IMG/VR virus record: IMGVR_UViG_3300033155_000498
Span: 1-64,000 of that record
Strand: one strand, 5' to 3'
Length of the DNA stretch: 64,000 nt
Origin: a virus
Below are positions 5,698-14,219 of this stretch, piece after piece. The notes under the pieces were generated by a model that searched no databases, had not been told where the DNA came from, and was given only the letters and a program-made list of their open reading frames with translations. How positions within the stretch are numbered: position 1 is the first letter of the stretch; every line of letters starts with the position of its first letter. A program made the translations under genes and the position numbers.

Positions 5698-8454
5698 TTA
5701 AAACTCGAATAAGTTACTAAATGTACTTGTTGTGTCTGTATGTGCTCCAAGGTCCCAATTCAACACGCCAAGTAGGTTATCAACCTTTTGATCAACAACC
5801 GTTGCTTCCATTAATGCATCATCAAATGGTAAGTCTTTAAACCATTGCGGAATCTGTGTTTCATCAGTAGGCCGCGCTACGCTTGTTATATTAAGTGGAT
5901 TGTCTTTTAATTTACATATGATTGCTTTGCTACCATCTATAATAGACATTGTAAAGTTATCGTTGTGCATCTTACGTAGATTATTATAATTAAATCCTGC
6001 TCGTACATGCCCTGGTAACCTAGCACTCTCACCTTTCTTCCGTGCGTGGATTTCCTGTGCTGTATACATAGTTAAATTATTAATACGCTTGGGTGATCCT
6101 TTCTCCCATGATGGCAATGCACTAAACTCTTTCTTAAAGGCAAGTATTTGTTCGATTACTTTTTCCTTACCAAGTTCGTTTAGCGTTGAGTCAAGTATCT
6201 CCTTAAGGAACTCCTGAACAACCGGTGGAGTATCACTACGTTTTAAGTCTAATCCCATTGCTTTAACTTTACCGGGTTTGTCGTCAACATCAAGACGTTC
6301 GCCTTCATTGTCGATTACCATAAGTGCATAACGTTTCTTAGTAATGAACAGCCCGATATTTGCAACTGCTTCTCTTCCACACTTAATAAGGTCGCCGTAA
6401 TGTTTCGGACAACCAAATGCCTTGTGCATAAAGCCTGGAAAACTCTTATTAGCTTCAACAGCCAGGCTATCGTATAACGCAATAGCAATGTCTGCATCCC
6501 ACTCCTGCTCGCCTGCTTCAACTGCATCTTTAACCACAGGCCATGCTGTAAAGTAGGCAGAGTCAGTATCGCCATATATAATACATTCGCCGACGTGGTT
6601 GTATTCGCCGGTTAGACATTGGTTGACGTGTGCATCCATATGTTGTGCGATAGCTCTGCCCGTTAATGTAGTTGACTGCCCGATCCGTTTATCAAAGAAA
6701 CGACAGTGCTGATTCAGAATAGCGCCGTACAGTGAGTTCAAGTTGATCTTTTTAACAAGCTGTCGCTTGTCCCAGTACTCAATGTCAGCTGTTAACCCTG
6801 CTGCAATTGCTTGTTTAAGTTTCTTCTGCATTTCCTTACGTTCAGCATACCAACGTTTAAGTAAGCCTGGAATGATGCCCGGGTTCTTCAAACTAAAGAT
6901 AGTACCGTTTGCAGTTACTACCCATGGTTGATCACTGTTAAAGATTAAATCGTATGCGTCCTTGGCAGATATCGTAGAGTCGCCTGCTATCTTAGTAAAC
7001 GATGACAAGTTACTAGATGTTTTTGGTTCCCAGTCAATTGTAACTTGGAAGTCATCGCGTCGATCCATAACTGCCGTGTATTCTAAACTACCAAACAAGC
7101 CTTCCCAGGCCGCTGCGAAACTGCAACCCTTCTTCTTTTTAGTTTTACCACTTGGCAGAGTTATTATCTTGTCTGCCATCTTATCAGCAATGTACTTGTC
7201 TGTTTCAATTGGGCGTAACTGGCCAACAATAGTTTCTGGTGCCATGTTACATGCTTGAATAGCAGACGGATACAGACTGTTAATATCAACAGAACCGATC
7301 CATTTGTGTAATCCTTTCTTCGGGTATGCTACGTATGCACCTGCTGCCTGTGTATGTTCATCTGGACCGTAACGTACCTTGTCCGGAACAACGAAACCTT
7401 TTTCGTGTGCTTCGTTAATAATTGCTTGTTCTGTAACTGCAACCGCTCCCATTGTCTTAGGCAATAGTACAGTGTTTTCGTGTGCAACTGAGTTAGCTAA
7501 GTCAATAAACTTCAGCTTCTGATCTAGCTTATGTAGTAGCAGTGTATCTTGTTGGTTGTACTCAATGAACTTCGGAAAGTCATTGTTGTACAAATCATCA
7601 AGCGATCCATCGTATGCAACTTTGCGTTCGTTTAGCTCGTACTCACCAATTGCATCCAAGCTGTACGAATGCATTTCGTGATATGTGTACTTGCGGTACA
7701 ACTGCATGTAATCTAGATGTATACGACCAATTAAATCGTATGTAATGTTCTCTGCGCCAAATCGTTCAAACGTGCGCTTCTTAGGAAGTTTATTCCATAA
7801 GCAGAAACGGCGCGTATCATCTTTAGATAACGTTCGTGTAATACGATTAACCATATATGGAATATCGTAACCTTCGCTGTTCCAACCACTTAGTACATCT
7901 GCATCTTCAATAATGTCAAGAAAGTCTTTAAACATTTCCTTTTCATCTGTATACAGAATTGTGTTATCGTACCGACTGCAAATTTCCTTTGCTTCTTGTG
8001 GCGACATGTGTCGCGGTGCGATAACTTGTGTAACTAGTGTATTGGACCAATTTAGATAAGTTGAAATTGCCGTTACTTTGTTAAAGGGATCAGTCACAGG
8101 ACTAAACCCTTTTTCCTTGTCGAAGTCTACTTCAATATCAAAGAATGCCGTTTGAAGTACAGGAAATTCTGCTCCCTTGTAGTTTCTTTCTAAACAACGT
8201 GCAATGGGTTGGAAGTCGCTTTCATACAACTTCGAACCCATGTGCATACGTTTTTCTTTTTGATATTCTTTGTGTGAGTTTGATGTAAACTTACCAACCG
8301 GTTTGTCGTACACCGTGCTATGCTTCCCGCGTCGGTCATCATAATAAAATGTGTACTCCGCAGGATACTCAACAAAGACACGCTTGCCATGTAATCGTTC
8401 TACAACATAAACGGTGTCTTTATCTTTGTCGTAGCGGGCGTCGACAAAACTCAT
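5698..8454 (-). CDS. 43: Family B DNA polymerase, T4 gp43-like, 918 aa
   Basis: Replicative polymerase with proofreading exonuclease. Exo I FFDIEVDF (Asp106, Glu108), Exo II SGWNSEGYDIPY, Exo III YNQQD. Polymerase motif A DINSLYPSAI (about residue 390), motif B KKINLNSLYG (about 566), motif C YGDTDS (about 626). Length is close to T4 gp43 (898 aa). The last residues, SNLFEF, match the C-terminal clamp-binding peptide of T4 gp43 (DLFDF). All catalytic aspartates are present. It overlaps DsbA upstream and is followed immediately by a methyltransferase-like gene and gp45. Confidence 0.96.
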   Translation of the reverse strand: MSFVDARYDKDKDTVYVVERLHGKRVFVEYPAEYTFYYDDRRGKHSTVYDKPVGKFTSNSHKEYQKEKRMHMGSKLYESDFQPIARCLERNYKGAEFPVLQTAFFDIEVDFDKEKGFSPVTDPFNKVTAISTYLNWSNTLVTQVIAPRHMSPQEAKEICSRYDNTILYTDEKEMFKDFLDIIEDADVLSGWNSEGYDIPYMVNRITRTLSKDDTRRFCLWNKLPKKRTFERFGAENITYDLIGRIHLDYMQLYRKYTYHEMHSYSLDAIGEYELNERKVAYDGSLDDLYNNDFPKFIEYNQQDTLLLHKLDQKLKFIDLANSVAHENTVLLPKTMGAVAVTEQAIINEAHEKGFVVPDKVRYGPDEHTQAAGAYVAYPKKGLHKWIGSVDINSLYPSAIQACNMAPETIVGQLRPIETDKYIADKMADKIITLPSGKTKKKKGCSFAAAWEGLFGSLEYTAVMDRRDDFQVTIDWEPKTSSNLSSFTKIAGDSTISAKDAYDLIFNSDQPWVVTANGTIFSLKNPGIIPGLLKRWYAERKEMQKKLKQAIAAGLTADIEYWDKRQLVKKINLNSLYGAILNQHCRFFDKRIGQSTTLTGRAIAQHMDAHVNQCLTGEYNHVGECIIYGDTDSAYFTAWPVVKDAVEAGEQEWDADIAIALYDSLAVEANKSFPGFMHKAFGCPKHYGDLIKCGREAVANIGLFITKKRYALMVIDNEGERLDVDDKPGKVKAMGLDLKRSDTPPVVQEFLKEILDSTLNELGKEKVIEQILAFKKEFSALPSWEKGSPKRINNLTMYTAQEIHARKKGESARLPGHVRAGFNYNNLRKMHNDNFTMSIIDGSKAIICKLKDNPLNITSVARPTDETQIPQWFKDLPFDDALMEATVVDQKVDNLLGVLNWDLGAHTDTTSTFSNLFEF

Positions 8455-8717
8455 TATTCAGTGCGGCCGACTGTTTCCAATATATTTTCTAACAGTTCAT
8501 AATCTGTAGTAGTTTGATGGAAGGTAGACTTGTGTGCTGTTTTAATAGCTTTATTAAGCACGGAAGGCTTAATGTCCATTTCTTCTGCAATTGCTTTTAC
8601 AGTGTCTTTGAGACCACCACTTAACACTTCAATTTCTGATAATACTGATAGACCTTCACTCATCAAATGCTTGAGTTTGGCTTTTTCTTCTGGGTTAAAA
8701 ATTTTTGTATCTGACAT
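8454..8717 (-). CDS. dsbA: DsbA-like double-stranded DNA-binding protein, 87 aa
   Basis: Size and helical pattern resemble T4 DsbA (89 aa), a dsDNA-binding late-transcription factor: a first helix around KLKHLMSEGLSVLSEI, a helix-turn-helix-like DTVKAIAEEMDIKPSVLNKA and an acidic C-terminal helix. It has AGGAGA 7 nt before the ATG and is the first gene after a consensus sigma-70 promoter. Identity rests on pattern only. Confidence 0.58.
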   Translation of the reverse strand: MSDTKIFNPEEKAKLKHLMSEGLSVLSEIEVLSGGLKDTVKAIAEEMDIKPSVLNKAIKTAHKSTFHQTTTDYELLENILETVGRTE

Positions 8718-8741
8718 CTATAATTCTCCTTTCAATGCGTT

Positions 8742-8770
8742 ATTATACTGCATTACTTAACAAATGTCAA
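8742..8770 (-). promoter_or_regulatory. Sigma-70 promoter of the dsbA-gp43 operon
   Basis: Consensus on the minus strand: TTGACA (8770-8765), 17 nt, TATAAT (8747-8742), 24 nt from the DsbA start codon. Confidence 0.82.
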
Positions 8771-8780
8771 TACACAAGCC

Positions 8781-8807
8781 AAAAAAATAGGCCCCTAAGG
8801 ACCTATT
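8781..8807 (-). terminator. Rho-independent terminator of the late block
   Basis: Minus strand: AATAGGTCC, 8-nt loop region, then GGGCCTATT followed by a run of Ts. It ends the late transcript of 8826-12407 just before the early promoter for dsbA and gp43. Confidence 0.75.
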
Positions 8808-8825
8808 GAACTATGGTTGTTTATT

Positions 8826-9218
8826 TTAGAATTCAGTAGTGCCTACTGCTAAACCTAAAATAGTTTTTGGAGTTGGGCTTAACTCAAACCCACGTTTGTC
8901 AGCTTCTGCGGCTAACTTCTTTAAATACGGAACTAATTTCTTTTTATCTTCCGGACCCATACTTTTTGCTTTGGCTAAAAGTCGCTGCCATGTTTTATTC
9001 AACTTAACACCTGACTGTTTACGTGCTGCGTCTTTAGCGGCCTTGATTCCGTATCCAGAGTCTGATGATTTACCAGTACCTTTGAATTCTGGCTGTGGCT
9101 CCCATTCAAGTTCGCCTGCTTCTAATAGTGCTATAGCTGATTTACACAACTTAATTGACTCCTTAAGGGTCTTTGATTTACGTCGTGGACGCTGACTGTA
9201 TAGTTCAAATAATTTCAT
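8826..9218 (-). CDS. Basic protein with possible capsid-targeting N-terminus, 130 aa
   Basis: Starts MKLFELYSQ, similar to the MKLFELFEKA of the next gene upstream, and is rich in Lys/Arg (PRRKSKTLKES, KDAARKQSG), with short helical repeats. Basic, small and N-terminally related to the neighbours, it resembles T4 internal head proteins, though the cleavage site I/L-x-E-A is only partly matched. Late promoter TAAATA at 9237-9242 and GGAG before the start. Last gene before a terminator. Function unknown. Confidence 0.62.
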   Translation of the reverse strand: MKLFELYSQRPRRKSKTLKESIKLCKSAIALLEAGELEWEPQPEFKGTGKSSDSGYGIKAAKDAARKQSGVKLNKTWQRLLAKAKSMGPEDKKKLVPYLKKLAAEADKRGFELSPTPKTILGLAVGTTEF

Positions 9219-9244
9219 TCTTAACTCCGATGCTTATATTTAGC

Positions 9245-10237
9245 TTAAAAGTACTTTGCATTATGTTCTGAGTATTCAAGCCAGTTTTTACCTGCTCGTA
9301 TACGGCGGTGGGTGCCTAATCTACCTAATTCTGCTGCTAGTCCTGGGGTCATTTCAAACCCAGCTATGCTGGCTGCTGTTGACAAGTTCATGTGTCCAAG
9401 CATACCCGGACCTTGTTCGTGATCCCAAACAACAACTAATGGATTTTGACTTGTTGTTTCTGGTTTGCCATCTTCTGTAACTTTGCCACGGGACTTGCGT
9501 ACTGCATTAACAGCATTAATAACCTTCTTTGCTAGTGCAACGAATGTCTCACCGTTGTTAACTTTAAATTCTTCTTCTACATCGGATATATGGCTAGCAA
9601 ACAATCCCATGCGTTTAATCTGTGCTATCAGCTCTTGCATATTAATATCAATTGGCTTGCTTTCGGTAACGGCTTTAGATTCAAATGCTGATTGATGTAG
9701 CTGTTGATTTGTGGCTGCGTCTGGAATAGGTATACGATTTGCTGCTTGATATGCAATTTTATTCCACATGTGTTCTGGTGCATCTAGTTCGTGTGCAATG
9801 TCCTTAAGATACATGTGTAGTGCTGTATCCTCATCACCGCCCATAACAACAGACATTAACATCTCTTGGTCTTGTGACCCGGTTAGTATAACTAGTTCTA
9901 CCCAGTCATCAAATGACTTTGTATCGTTCTCTTCTCTAACGGGCCTATTTTGTAATTTGTTGATACGATCTCTAAGATCATTTAACTCGGATTCTTGATC
10001 GTTGTTTACTCTTTCGTTGTCATCAATTTCAACGTCCTGATCCTTATTGTAAATATCCAAAGAATTAAGTTCTTTGTCTTGAACTTGTTGTTCATCGCCC
10101 ATCATACTAACCAATGCGCCCAAATCATCATCAGCTGAACCGTGATATTTTGATCTTGCTCTTAGGAGTGTTTGTATAACTCGAGGATCTTTTGACTTAA
10201 TATTGTCGGCTTTTTCAAATAGTTCAAATAGTTTCAT
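9245..10237 (-). CDS. Protein with possible capsid-targeting N-terminus, 330 aa
   Basis: Begins MKLFELFEKADN. The middle part (residues about 45-95) is a long acidic helical stretch with a predicted coiled coil (NDQESELNDLRDRINKLQN). The C-terminal part ends in a compact GLAAELGRLGTHRRIRAG segment. No enzyme motif was recognised. TAATG overlap with the gene upstream. The N-terminal peptide and the gene block suggest a capsid-packaged protein (inference). Confidence 0.62.
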   Translation of the reverse strand: MKLFELFEKADNIKSKDPRVIQTLLRARSKYHGSADDDLGALVSMMGDEQQVQDKELNSLDIYNKDQDVEIDDNERVNNDQESELNDLRDRINKLQNRPVREENDTKSFDDWVELVILTGSQDQEMLMSVVMGGDEDTALHMYLKDIAHELDAPEHMWNKIAYQAANRIPIPDAATNQQLHQSAFESKAVTESKPIDINMQELIAQIKRMGLFASHISDVEEEFKVNNGETFVALAKKVINAVNAVRKSRGKVTEDGKPETTSQNPLVVVWDHEQGPGMLGHMNLSTAASIAGFEMTPGLAAELGRLGTHRRIRAGKNWLEYSEHNAKYF

Positions 10238-11538
10238 TATTTTCTGCCTGTGCGTGGAAAGCTATCTTGGTGTAGTTCTTTATATTCTTCACGGACATTT
10301 GCCATAATTTCGCGCTGGTATGATGGATCAAGGAATTTTTTCGTGGCTTGCTCAACATACTCTTTTTCGTTCTGTGCATTGGTCCTGCCAGGTCCTTCAT
10401 CTTCCCAGACTTCTTTAGCTAGCCGCACACCTTCTTGGAATAACTCTTCTGCTAATGCAGATACTAATTGATCAATTTTAGCATCTTGACCGCTGCTAAT
10501 AGTATTCGAACCGTCTTCCTGGAATGCGTCATCTGACAATTCGTCACCTGGTAATCCTGCTGCGTCTATCATATCGTTAGTTACACCAAAGCCTATATCG
10601 TTTGATTCTATTTCAATCGAATACGAAACAATCTCGCCTTTGTAACGGTCGCTTACATGTGATTCTTTAGCAGTAACATGAATTGTGTTGCCCTGGGCCA
10701 TTAAACGTTTCATGTCGCTAACCATACCATCGAAGTTTGCTGTTGTATCTGTGCCGCCTTCTTTAACTGGCTCTTCGGCTAAGTCAAACTTACCGTTTTC
10801 ACCTTTGTTTAATGAACCTTTTTCTTTTAATTTACTGTAGAATTCTTTTTCTAAGCGTGAAGTCTTATCTGCTTCAGCTTCATCCATTGAACGGAAAATG
10901 TCTGCTAATGATTGTTTCTTAGGTGCAACTGTATCTTCGTGTATCTCACCATGACCTTTGCATGTTGGGCATGTATCGCCGTATGCTGTGCCGTCACCAT
11001 TACAGTCTGGGCACGTTGTAGTTGCTGGTTCAAATTTAGCTTTGTCGCGTTTAAGTTTGTTTGTTCTAGCGTCTGCGTCAAACGGAACAACTAATGAATC
11101 TGGTTCTTCCTTTAAATCTTTATTTTGATCGTCTAGATCTATGGAACCCATTGACTGATGGCCCATTGCTTGTTGCCTGCGTTTGTCACGCTTATCTTGC
11201 ATCACATCTTTAATTTTAGCAGTAACCACGCCAGTCATATTTTCCTGGTCCCATCTATGATCTAGTTCGTCTGCGTTTGGCTCATCATCGTATTCACCGC
11301 CTACTAGGAATTTACTTGCTGGGTGCTTTGTGGCTGTATTCTTTGCCATTTTATGTTGCGCTGGCATTTGGTTAACACTTTTCTGCGCTGAGTCTAAACC
11401 TTCGAGAATGTTTTTCATTGCTGCATTATCGGTGATTTTATTCTTAGTTGGTGTGACTTCTGTTAAAGGCTTATCCTTGTCAGGCGTTGCTGCTTTATCA
11501 AACCCCTTTAAGATATCTGTCATTTTAAAATCGTTCAT
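10237..11538 (-). CDS. Acidic late protein with zinc-ribbon (DnaJ-type CxxCxGxG pair), 433 aa
   Basis: The start at 11538 has AAGGA; a longer frame to 11664 would run into the neighbouring short gene. The protein is acidic and low in complexity. Two motifs, CPDCNGDG and CPTCKGHG (near residues 178-200), form a four-cysteine zinc site like half of a DnaJ zinc finger. No J-domain is present. It may be a scaffold or internal head protein. It lies inside the capsid-targeting block but its own N-terminus (MNDFKMTDIL) does not match that peptide. Confidence 0.62.
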   Translation of the reverse strand: MNDFKMTDILKGFDKAATPDKDKPLTEVTPTKNKITDNAAMKNILEGLDSAQKSVNQMPAQHKMAKNTATKHPASKFLVGGEYDDEPNADELDHRWDQENMTGVVTAKIKDVMQDKRDKRRQQAMGHQSMGSIDLDDQNKDLKEEPDSLVVPFDADARTNKLKRDKAKFEPATTTCPDCNGDGTAYGDTCPTCKGHGEIHEDTVAPKKQSLADIFRSMDEAEADKTSRLEKEFYSKLKEKGSLNKGENGKFDLAEEPVKEGGTDTTANFDGMVSDMKRLMAQGNTIHVTAKESHVSDRYKGEIVSYSIEIESNDIGFGVTNDMIDAAGLPGDELSDDAFQEDGSNTISSGQDAKIDQLVSALAEELFQEGVRLAKEVWEDEGPGRTNAQNEKEYVEQATKKFLDPSYQREIMANVREEYKELHQDSFPRTGRK

Positions 11539-11539
11539 A

Positions 11540-11710
11540 TTAATCCTTGCCTGCGCTGTTAGCGTATTTACCGGTTTTCTTGGCTTTACTCTTCTTTTTG
11601 GTATTACCGTATACAGATGCATTACGTGTAAATGCTGGCGCAAGGGCAGACGATACTGTAGCAATGCCGCCTGCGGAAGTTGTTTCTGTTATAAATTCAT
11701 TTGCTCTCAT
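11540..11710 (-). CDS. Short capsid-targeting-peptide protein, 56 aa
   Basis: A 57-codon frame from ATG at 11710, with ATGA overlap to the upstream gene and its stop 1 nt before the next start. It begins MRANEFITET, very close to the T4 internal-protein leader MKTYQEFIAEA, and ends in a basic tail (NTKKKSKAKKTGKYANS). The pattern, leader plus small basic body, is that of T4 internal head proteins. The predicted prohead-protease cut would follow ITE. Confidence 0.68.
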   Translation of the reverse strand: MRANEFITETTSAGGIATVSSALAPAFTRNASVYGNTKKKSKAKKTGKYANSAGKD

Positions 11711-12123
11711 TCGTATGGTTTCCGTTTTTGTATATCGCCGAAATCAACCCTTAATAGATTCAAGACCTTTGTTAAACGCTCGTCGTCAAGTTTATCCCAG
11801 TCGTAACCTTTAAGATACTTTCTTCTCTGCTTATCGTGTGCATTATCAAGCTCTTTTTGTGTTACATGTCTAGCAGAAACAATCTTTCCCGTCGAGCCTG
11901 CTAGTTGATAGCCCTTGCGTCTAAATATTATTCCGTCACGGCCAAACACATTACCTTCTTCATCTTGTAGCCTATTACTTGAAACTACCCTTGCAATTTT
12001 TGTAACAAGTTTTTGGGGCATACCCTGAATCCCAATTTGTATAATATCACCAACTTTGGCATCATGCAGGCCTGTAATAGACTTGTCAGCTGCGCCGTTT
12101 GTTGTTACTTCGGATAAGTTCAT
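11707..12123 (-). CDS. Late protein of unknown function, 138 aa
   Basis: Begins MNLSEVTTNG. Residues about 20-80 are strand-rich with a VGDIIQIG turn and could form a small barrel (KOW/SH3-like); the rest is basic and helical (KQRRKYLKGYDWDKL). ATGA at both ends ties it to its neighbours. Not recognised. Confidence 0.6.
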   Translation of the reverse strand: MNLSEVTTNGAADKSITGLHDAKVGDIIQIGIQGMPQKLVTKIARVVSSNRLQDEEGNVFGRDGIIFRRKGYQLAGSTGKIVSARHVTQKELDNAHDKQRRKYLKGYDWDKLDDERLTKVLNLLRVDFGDIQKRKPYE

Positions 12124-12407
12124 TCTAATATCTCAAATCTAGTATCGTCTAGTACAATGGCGTCACCTTGCTCGATATACGGACTGCCAATTGTAAATTT
12201 ACCTGGCGCCGGGGCTAATTGTTCAAAATAGATCTGGTATACGCCGGGCTTGGCCTTAATCTGGAGCATTTCATTAATATAAAAACCATCATGGTATTTA
12301 AATGTGCGCTCTGTAAAAAGTTCGTCGTTAACATAAATGCGATACTCCGGGTAAAATCCCTGCCATTTGCATTTAACATCAAACTTGACTGTAACAAACT
12401 TTTCCAT
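12120..12407 (-). CDS. Small beta-rich late protein, 95 aa
   Basis: Alternating hydrophobic and polar residues over most of the length (VTVKFDVKCKW, YRIYVNDELFTERTF, GVYQIYFEQL) suggest an all-beta domain. First gene of a late transcript: TAAATA lies 5 nt before its ATG and there is no Shine-Dalgarno. Possibly a virion component. Function unknown. Confidence 0.62.
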   Translation of the reverse strand: MEKFVTVKFDVKCKWQGFYPEYRIYVNDELFTERTFKYHDGFYINEMLQIKAKPGVYQIYFEQLAPAPGKFTIGSPYIEQGDAIVLDDTRFEILE

Positions 12408-12412
12408 AATAG

Positions 12413-12418
12413 TATTTA
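12413..12418 (-). promoter_or_regulatory. T4-type late promoter, leaderless spacing
   Basis: AATAAATA, then CTATT, then the ATG at 12407. In T4 the late -10 is centred about 10 nt before +1, which puts +1 on the A of this ATG. Confidence 0.62.
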
Positions 12419-12481
12419 TTCGGATTGGGATGATTTGAAATGAATTCTACGTTCGCATCTTGTTACTGCATATATAATTGT

Positions 12482-13369
12482 ATGGATACACTCTTCCACC
12501 TCGAATTAACCAATCTATGTACACTTAAATGCCCGGGTTGCCACAGAACGCAACTAAAGAATGAAGGCGTTAAGTGGGAAAATCATTCGGTTACACTTGA
12601 TGATTTGAAGCAGTTCATTGATGTTGATATATCAGGTAAGCAGATTAATATGTGTGGAACATATGGTGATGCTTTGTACCACCCAGACTTGATTAACATA
12701 GTTAAATGGATTAAAGAAAGCGGAGCATGTATACAGCTAACTACAAACGGCAGCCACAAGTCCTTGGCGTTCTGGGCAAGTTTAGCAGAACAGTTGGATA
12801 GCAATGACGAAGTAATATTCAGTATTGACGGCACGCCAGAGAACTTTACAGAGTACAGGATCAACGGCGATTGGAAAACTACGCTAAATGGTATAACAGC
12901 CATTGACGTTTCACCTGCTAAAATGAGTTGGAAATATATTGTATTCAACTACAACGAAAACGATATTGATGCAACAGAAGCGTTAGCATACAAACTAGGG
13001 TTTGATTCGTTTAGTACACACCTGTCTAATAGATACACAGATGACTTCAACCTAAAGTATATGCCATCCGAAAAGTTTATTAACAAGGAAGAACTTGAAG
13101 CTAGAGATAAAGTAATGTCTAATGTAGACACTGATTTTACACCTAGTTGTCGGGGAGAATCTCCAGCGTTTAACTATTATATTAGTGCTGAGGGATATTT
13201 TACGCCGTGTTGTTTATTAGCAGATAAAAGGTTTTATTATGATACGGAGTTCAGTAACGAAGATTATAATATTCGCAAGACAACATTTTCTAAGGTATTA
13301 AAAATGACTGAGGAATTCTATAAGTTCGATAATCCAACGGACGGGTGTAGGTTCTTCTGCGGTAGTTAG
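12482..13369 (+). CDS. Radical SAM protein with C-terminal cysteine (SPASM-like) region, 295 aa
   Basis: CTLKCPGC near residue 14 (CxxxCxxC) binds the SAM 4Fe-4S cluster in this superfamily. Further typical points are NMCGTYGDALYHPDL (glycine-rich SAM contact), LTTNGS and FSIDGTPENF. C-terminal cysteines (PSCRGES, TPCCLL, DGCRFFC) suggest a second, SPASM-like cluster. Such enzymes often modify peptides or sugars; the substrate is unknown. QueE is unlikely because the cysteine spacing and length differ. The start at 12482 fits the family (short lead before the Cys motif); an ATG at 12440 would add 14 residues. One of few plus-strand genes, convergent with 13366-13605. Confidence 0.8.
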   Translation: MDTLFHLELTNLCTLKCPGCHRTQLKNEGVKWENHSVTLDDLKQFIDVDISGKQINMCGTYGDALYHPDLINIVKWIKESGACIQLTTNGSHKSLAFWASLAEQLDSNDEVIFSIDGTPENFTEYRINGDWKTTLNGITAIDVSPAKMSWKYIVFNYNENDIDATEALAYKLGFDSFSTHLSNRYTDDFNLKYMPSEKFINKEELEARDKVMSNVDTDFTPSCRGESPAFNYYISAEGYFTPCCLLADKRFYYDTEFSNEDYNIRKTTFSKVLKMTEEFYKFDNPTDGCRFFCGS

Positions 13370-13605
13370 AGTTTTGCGTTAGCTAGTCTAGTATAATAGT
13401 CTGGCTTTTCAAGTAAGTGATCCAGCGCAATTTCTATTGCCATTGCATCATCATTAGTGTGTTCCAGTTCAACTTTAATCCCCATACGTAACTGAGCAAG
13501 AATTTCTTTAAGAGGCACTCCGTGCTTTCTAGCTAGTTCACTAGGTGAGTATGTTCTAACATCTGGGAACCGTTCGGCTTCTGATATAAACTCAATTGCT
13601 TTCAT
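13366..13605 (-). CDS. Capsid-targeting-peptide protein, 79 aa
   Basis: The start at 13605 is preferred to 13629 because it is 5 nt from a late TAAATA and yields MKAIEFISEAERF, nearly the T4 IPIII leader MKTYQEFISEA. Predicted cleavage after ISE. The mature part looks like a small helical domain (SPSELARKHGVPLKEILAQL is helix-turn-helix-like, followed by LEHTNDDAMAIEIALDHL). It could be a DNA-binding internal protein; inference only. Confidence 0.7.
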   Translation of the reverse strand: MKAIEFISEAERFPDVRTYSPSELARKHGVPLKEILAQLRMGIKVELEHTNDDAMAIEIALDHLLEKPDYYTRLANAKL

Positions 13606-13610
13606 AGTAC

Positions 13611-13616
13611 TATTTA
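13611..13616 (-). promoter_or_regulatory. T4-type late promoter, leaderless spacing
   Basis: CTAAATA, GTACT, ATG (13605). The stop codon TAA of the upstream gene is part of the promoter element. Confidence 0.6.
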
Positions 13617-14219
13617 GCCGTATGTCCAATCGTTAACCAGTTTGTATTTAATGTTAAATGCGTTCATTAATAATTCCAATTCGCGCAAACATTCATGTCT
13701 ACCGCCGCCACCCATTAACGAACCACTTAATGCTTTAAGATCGCCAATGCTGATGTCAGGCAAGTATATGTTCATTTCCCTATTATCGTAGTACTCGAAG
13801 TCTTCGCCTACTAGCTTTAACCATGCTTCGTCTTCTATTTCTCTACTGTCGTTTAAATTATTTGTTACAAGGTAACGTATAACTCTGATAGTCATACTAT
13901 CGTCAACGCCTTCGTCCATCCATTGCCTTAACCATGCATACGACTTTTCTTTAAACGTAAATAGATGTGTTAAATCTTCGTCAAGTCCTTGTTCGATGTA
14001 ATGCCACATCACCTCGTTCTTTGTGTCTTCAATCCCAACGTCTTGCCCATTATAAAACACTGTAACATTCGGTTTCTTTTTGTTTATGTATTGTATAGCC
14101 TGTTGCATTGCTTCATTGTAGCCAAATCCGTCTGAATCTGCGCCTTGATGATCAGGACTATACGCAGGCTGGAAGTCTACTAGTATAAGACTGTTGCCGC
14201 GCGCCTCAACTAACTTCAT
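13614..14219 (-). CDS. Possible isochorismatase-like (cysteine hydrolase fold) protein with short targeting N-terminus, 201 aa
   Basis: MKLVEARGNS contains L-V-E-A, a possible prohead-protease site right at the N-terminus. What follows, SLILVDFQPAYSPDHQ, resembles the first strand and catalytic Asp of isochorismatase-like hydrolases (VDxQ). Near the C-terminus, GGRHECLRELELLMNAFNI places a Cys at the start of a helix before a strand, as the family nucleophile is. The catalytic Lys was not identified. The long insert between them is unusual. Could also be an unrelated alpha/beta fold. Confidence 0.52.
   Translation of the reverse strand: MKLVEARGNSLILVDFQPAYSPDHQGADSDGFGYNEAMQQAIQYINKKKPNVTVFYNGQDVGIEDTKNEVMWHYIEQGLDEDLTHLFTFKEKSYAWLRQWMDEGVDDSMTIRVIRYLVTNNLNDSREIEDEAWLKLVGEDFEYYDNREMNIYLPDISIGDLKALSGSLMGGGGRHECLRELELLMNAFNIKYKLVNDWTYG

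Noticed and set aside
10237-11538. A second DnaJ based on CxxCxGxG motifs
   Set aside because: Only two of the four motifs are present and there is no J-domain or HPD.
11330-11806. Long plus-strand frame with hydrophobic residues
   Set aside because: It lies opposite coherent minus-strand genes with clean junctions and has no ribosome site or family resemblance.
12482-13369. QueE (7-carboxy-7-deazaguanine synthase) as identity of the radical SAM gene, which would link to DpdA
   Set aside because: QueE is shorter and has different cysteine spacing and context; C-terminal cysteines point to SPASM-like enzymes.
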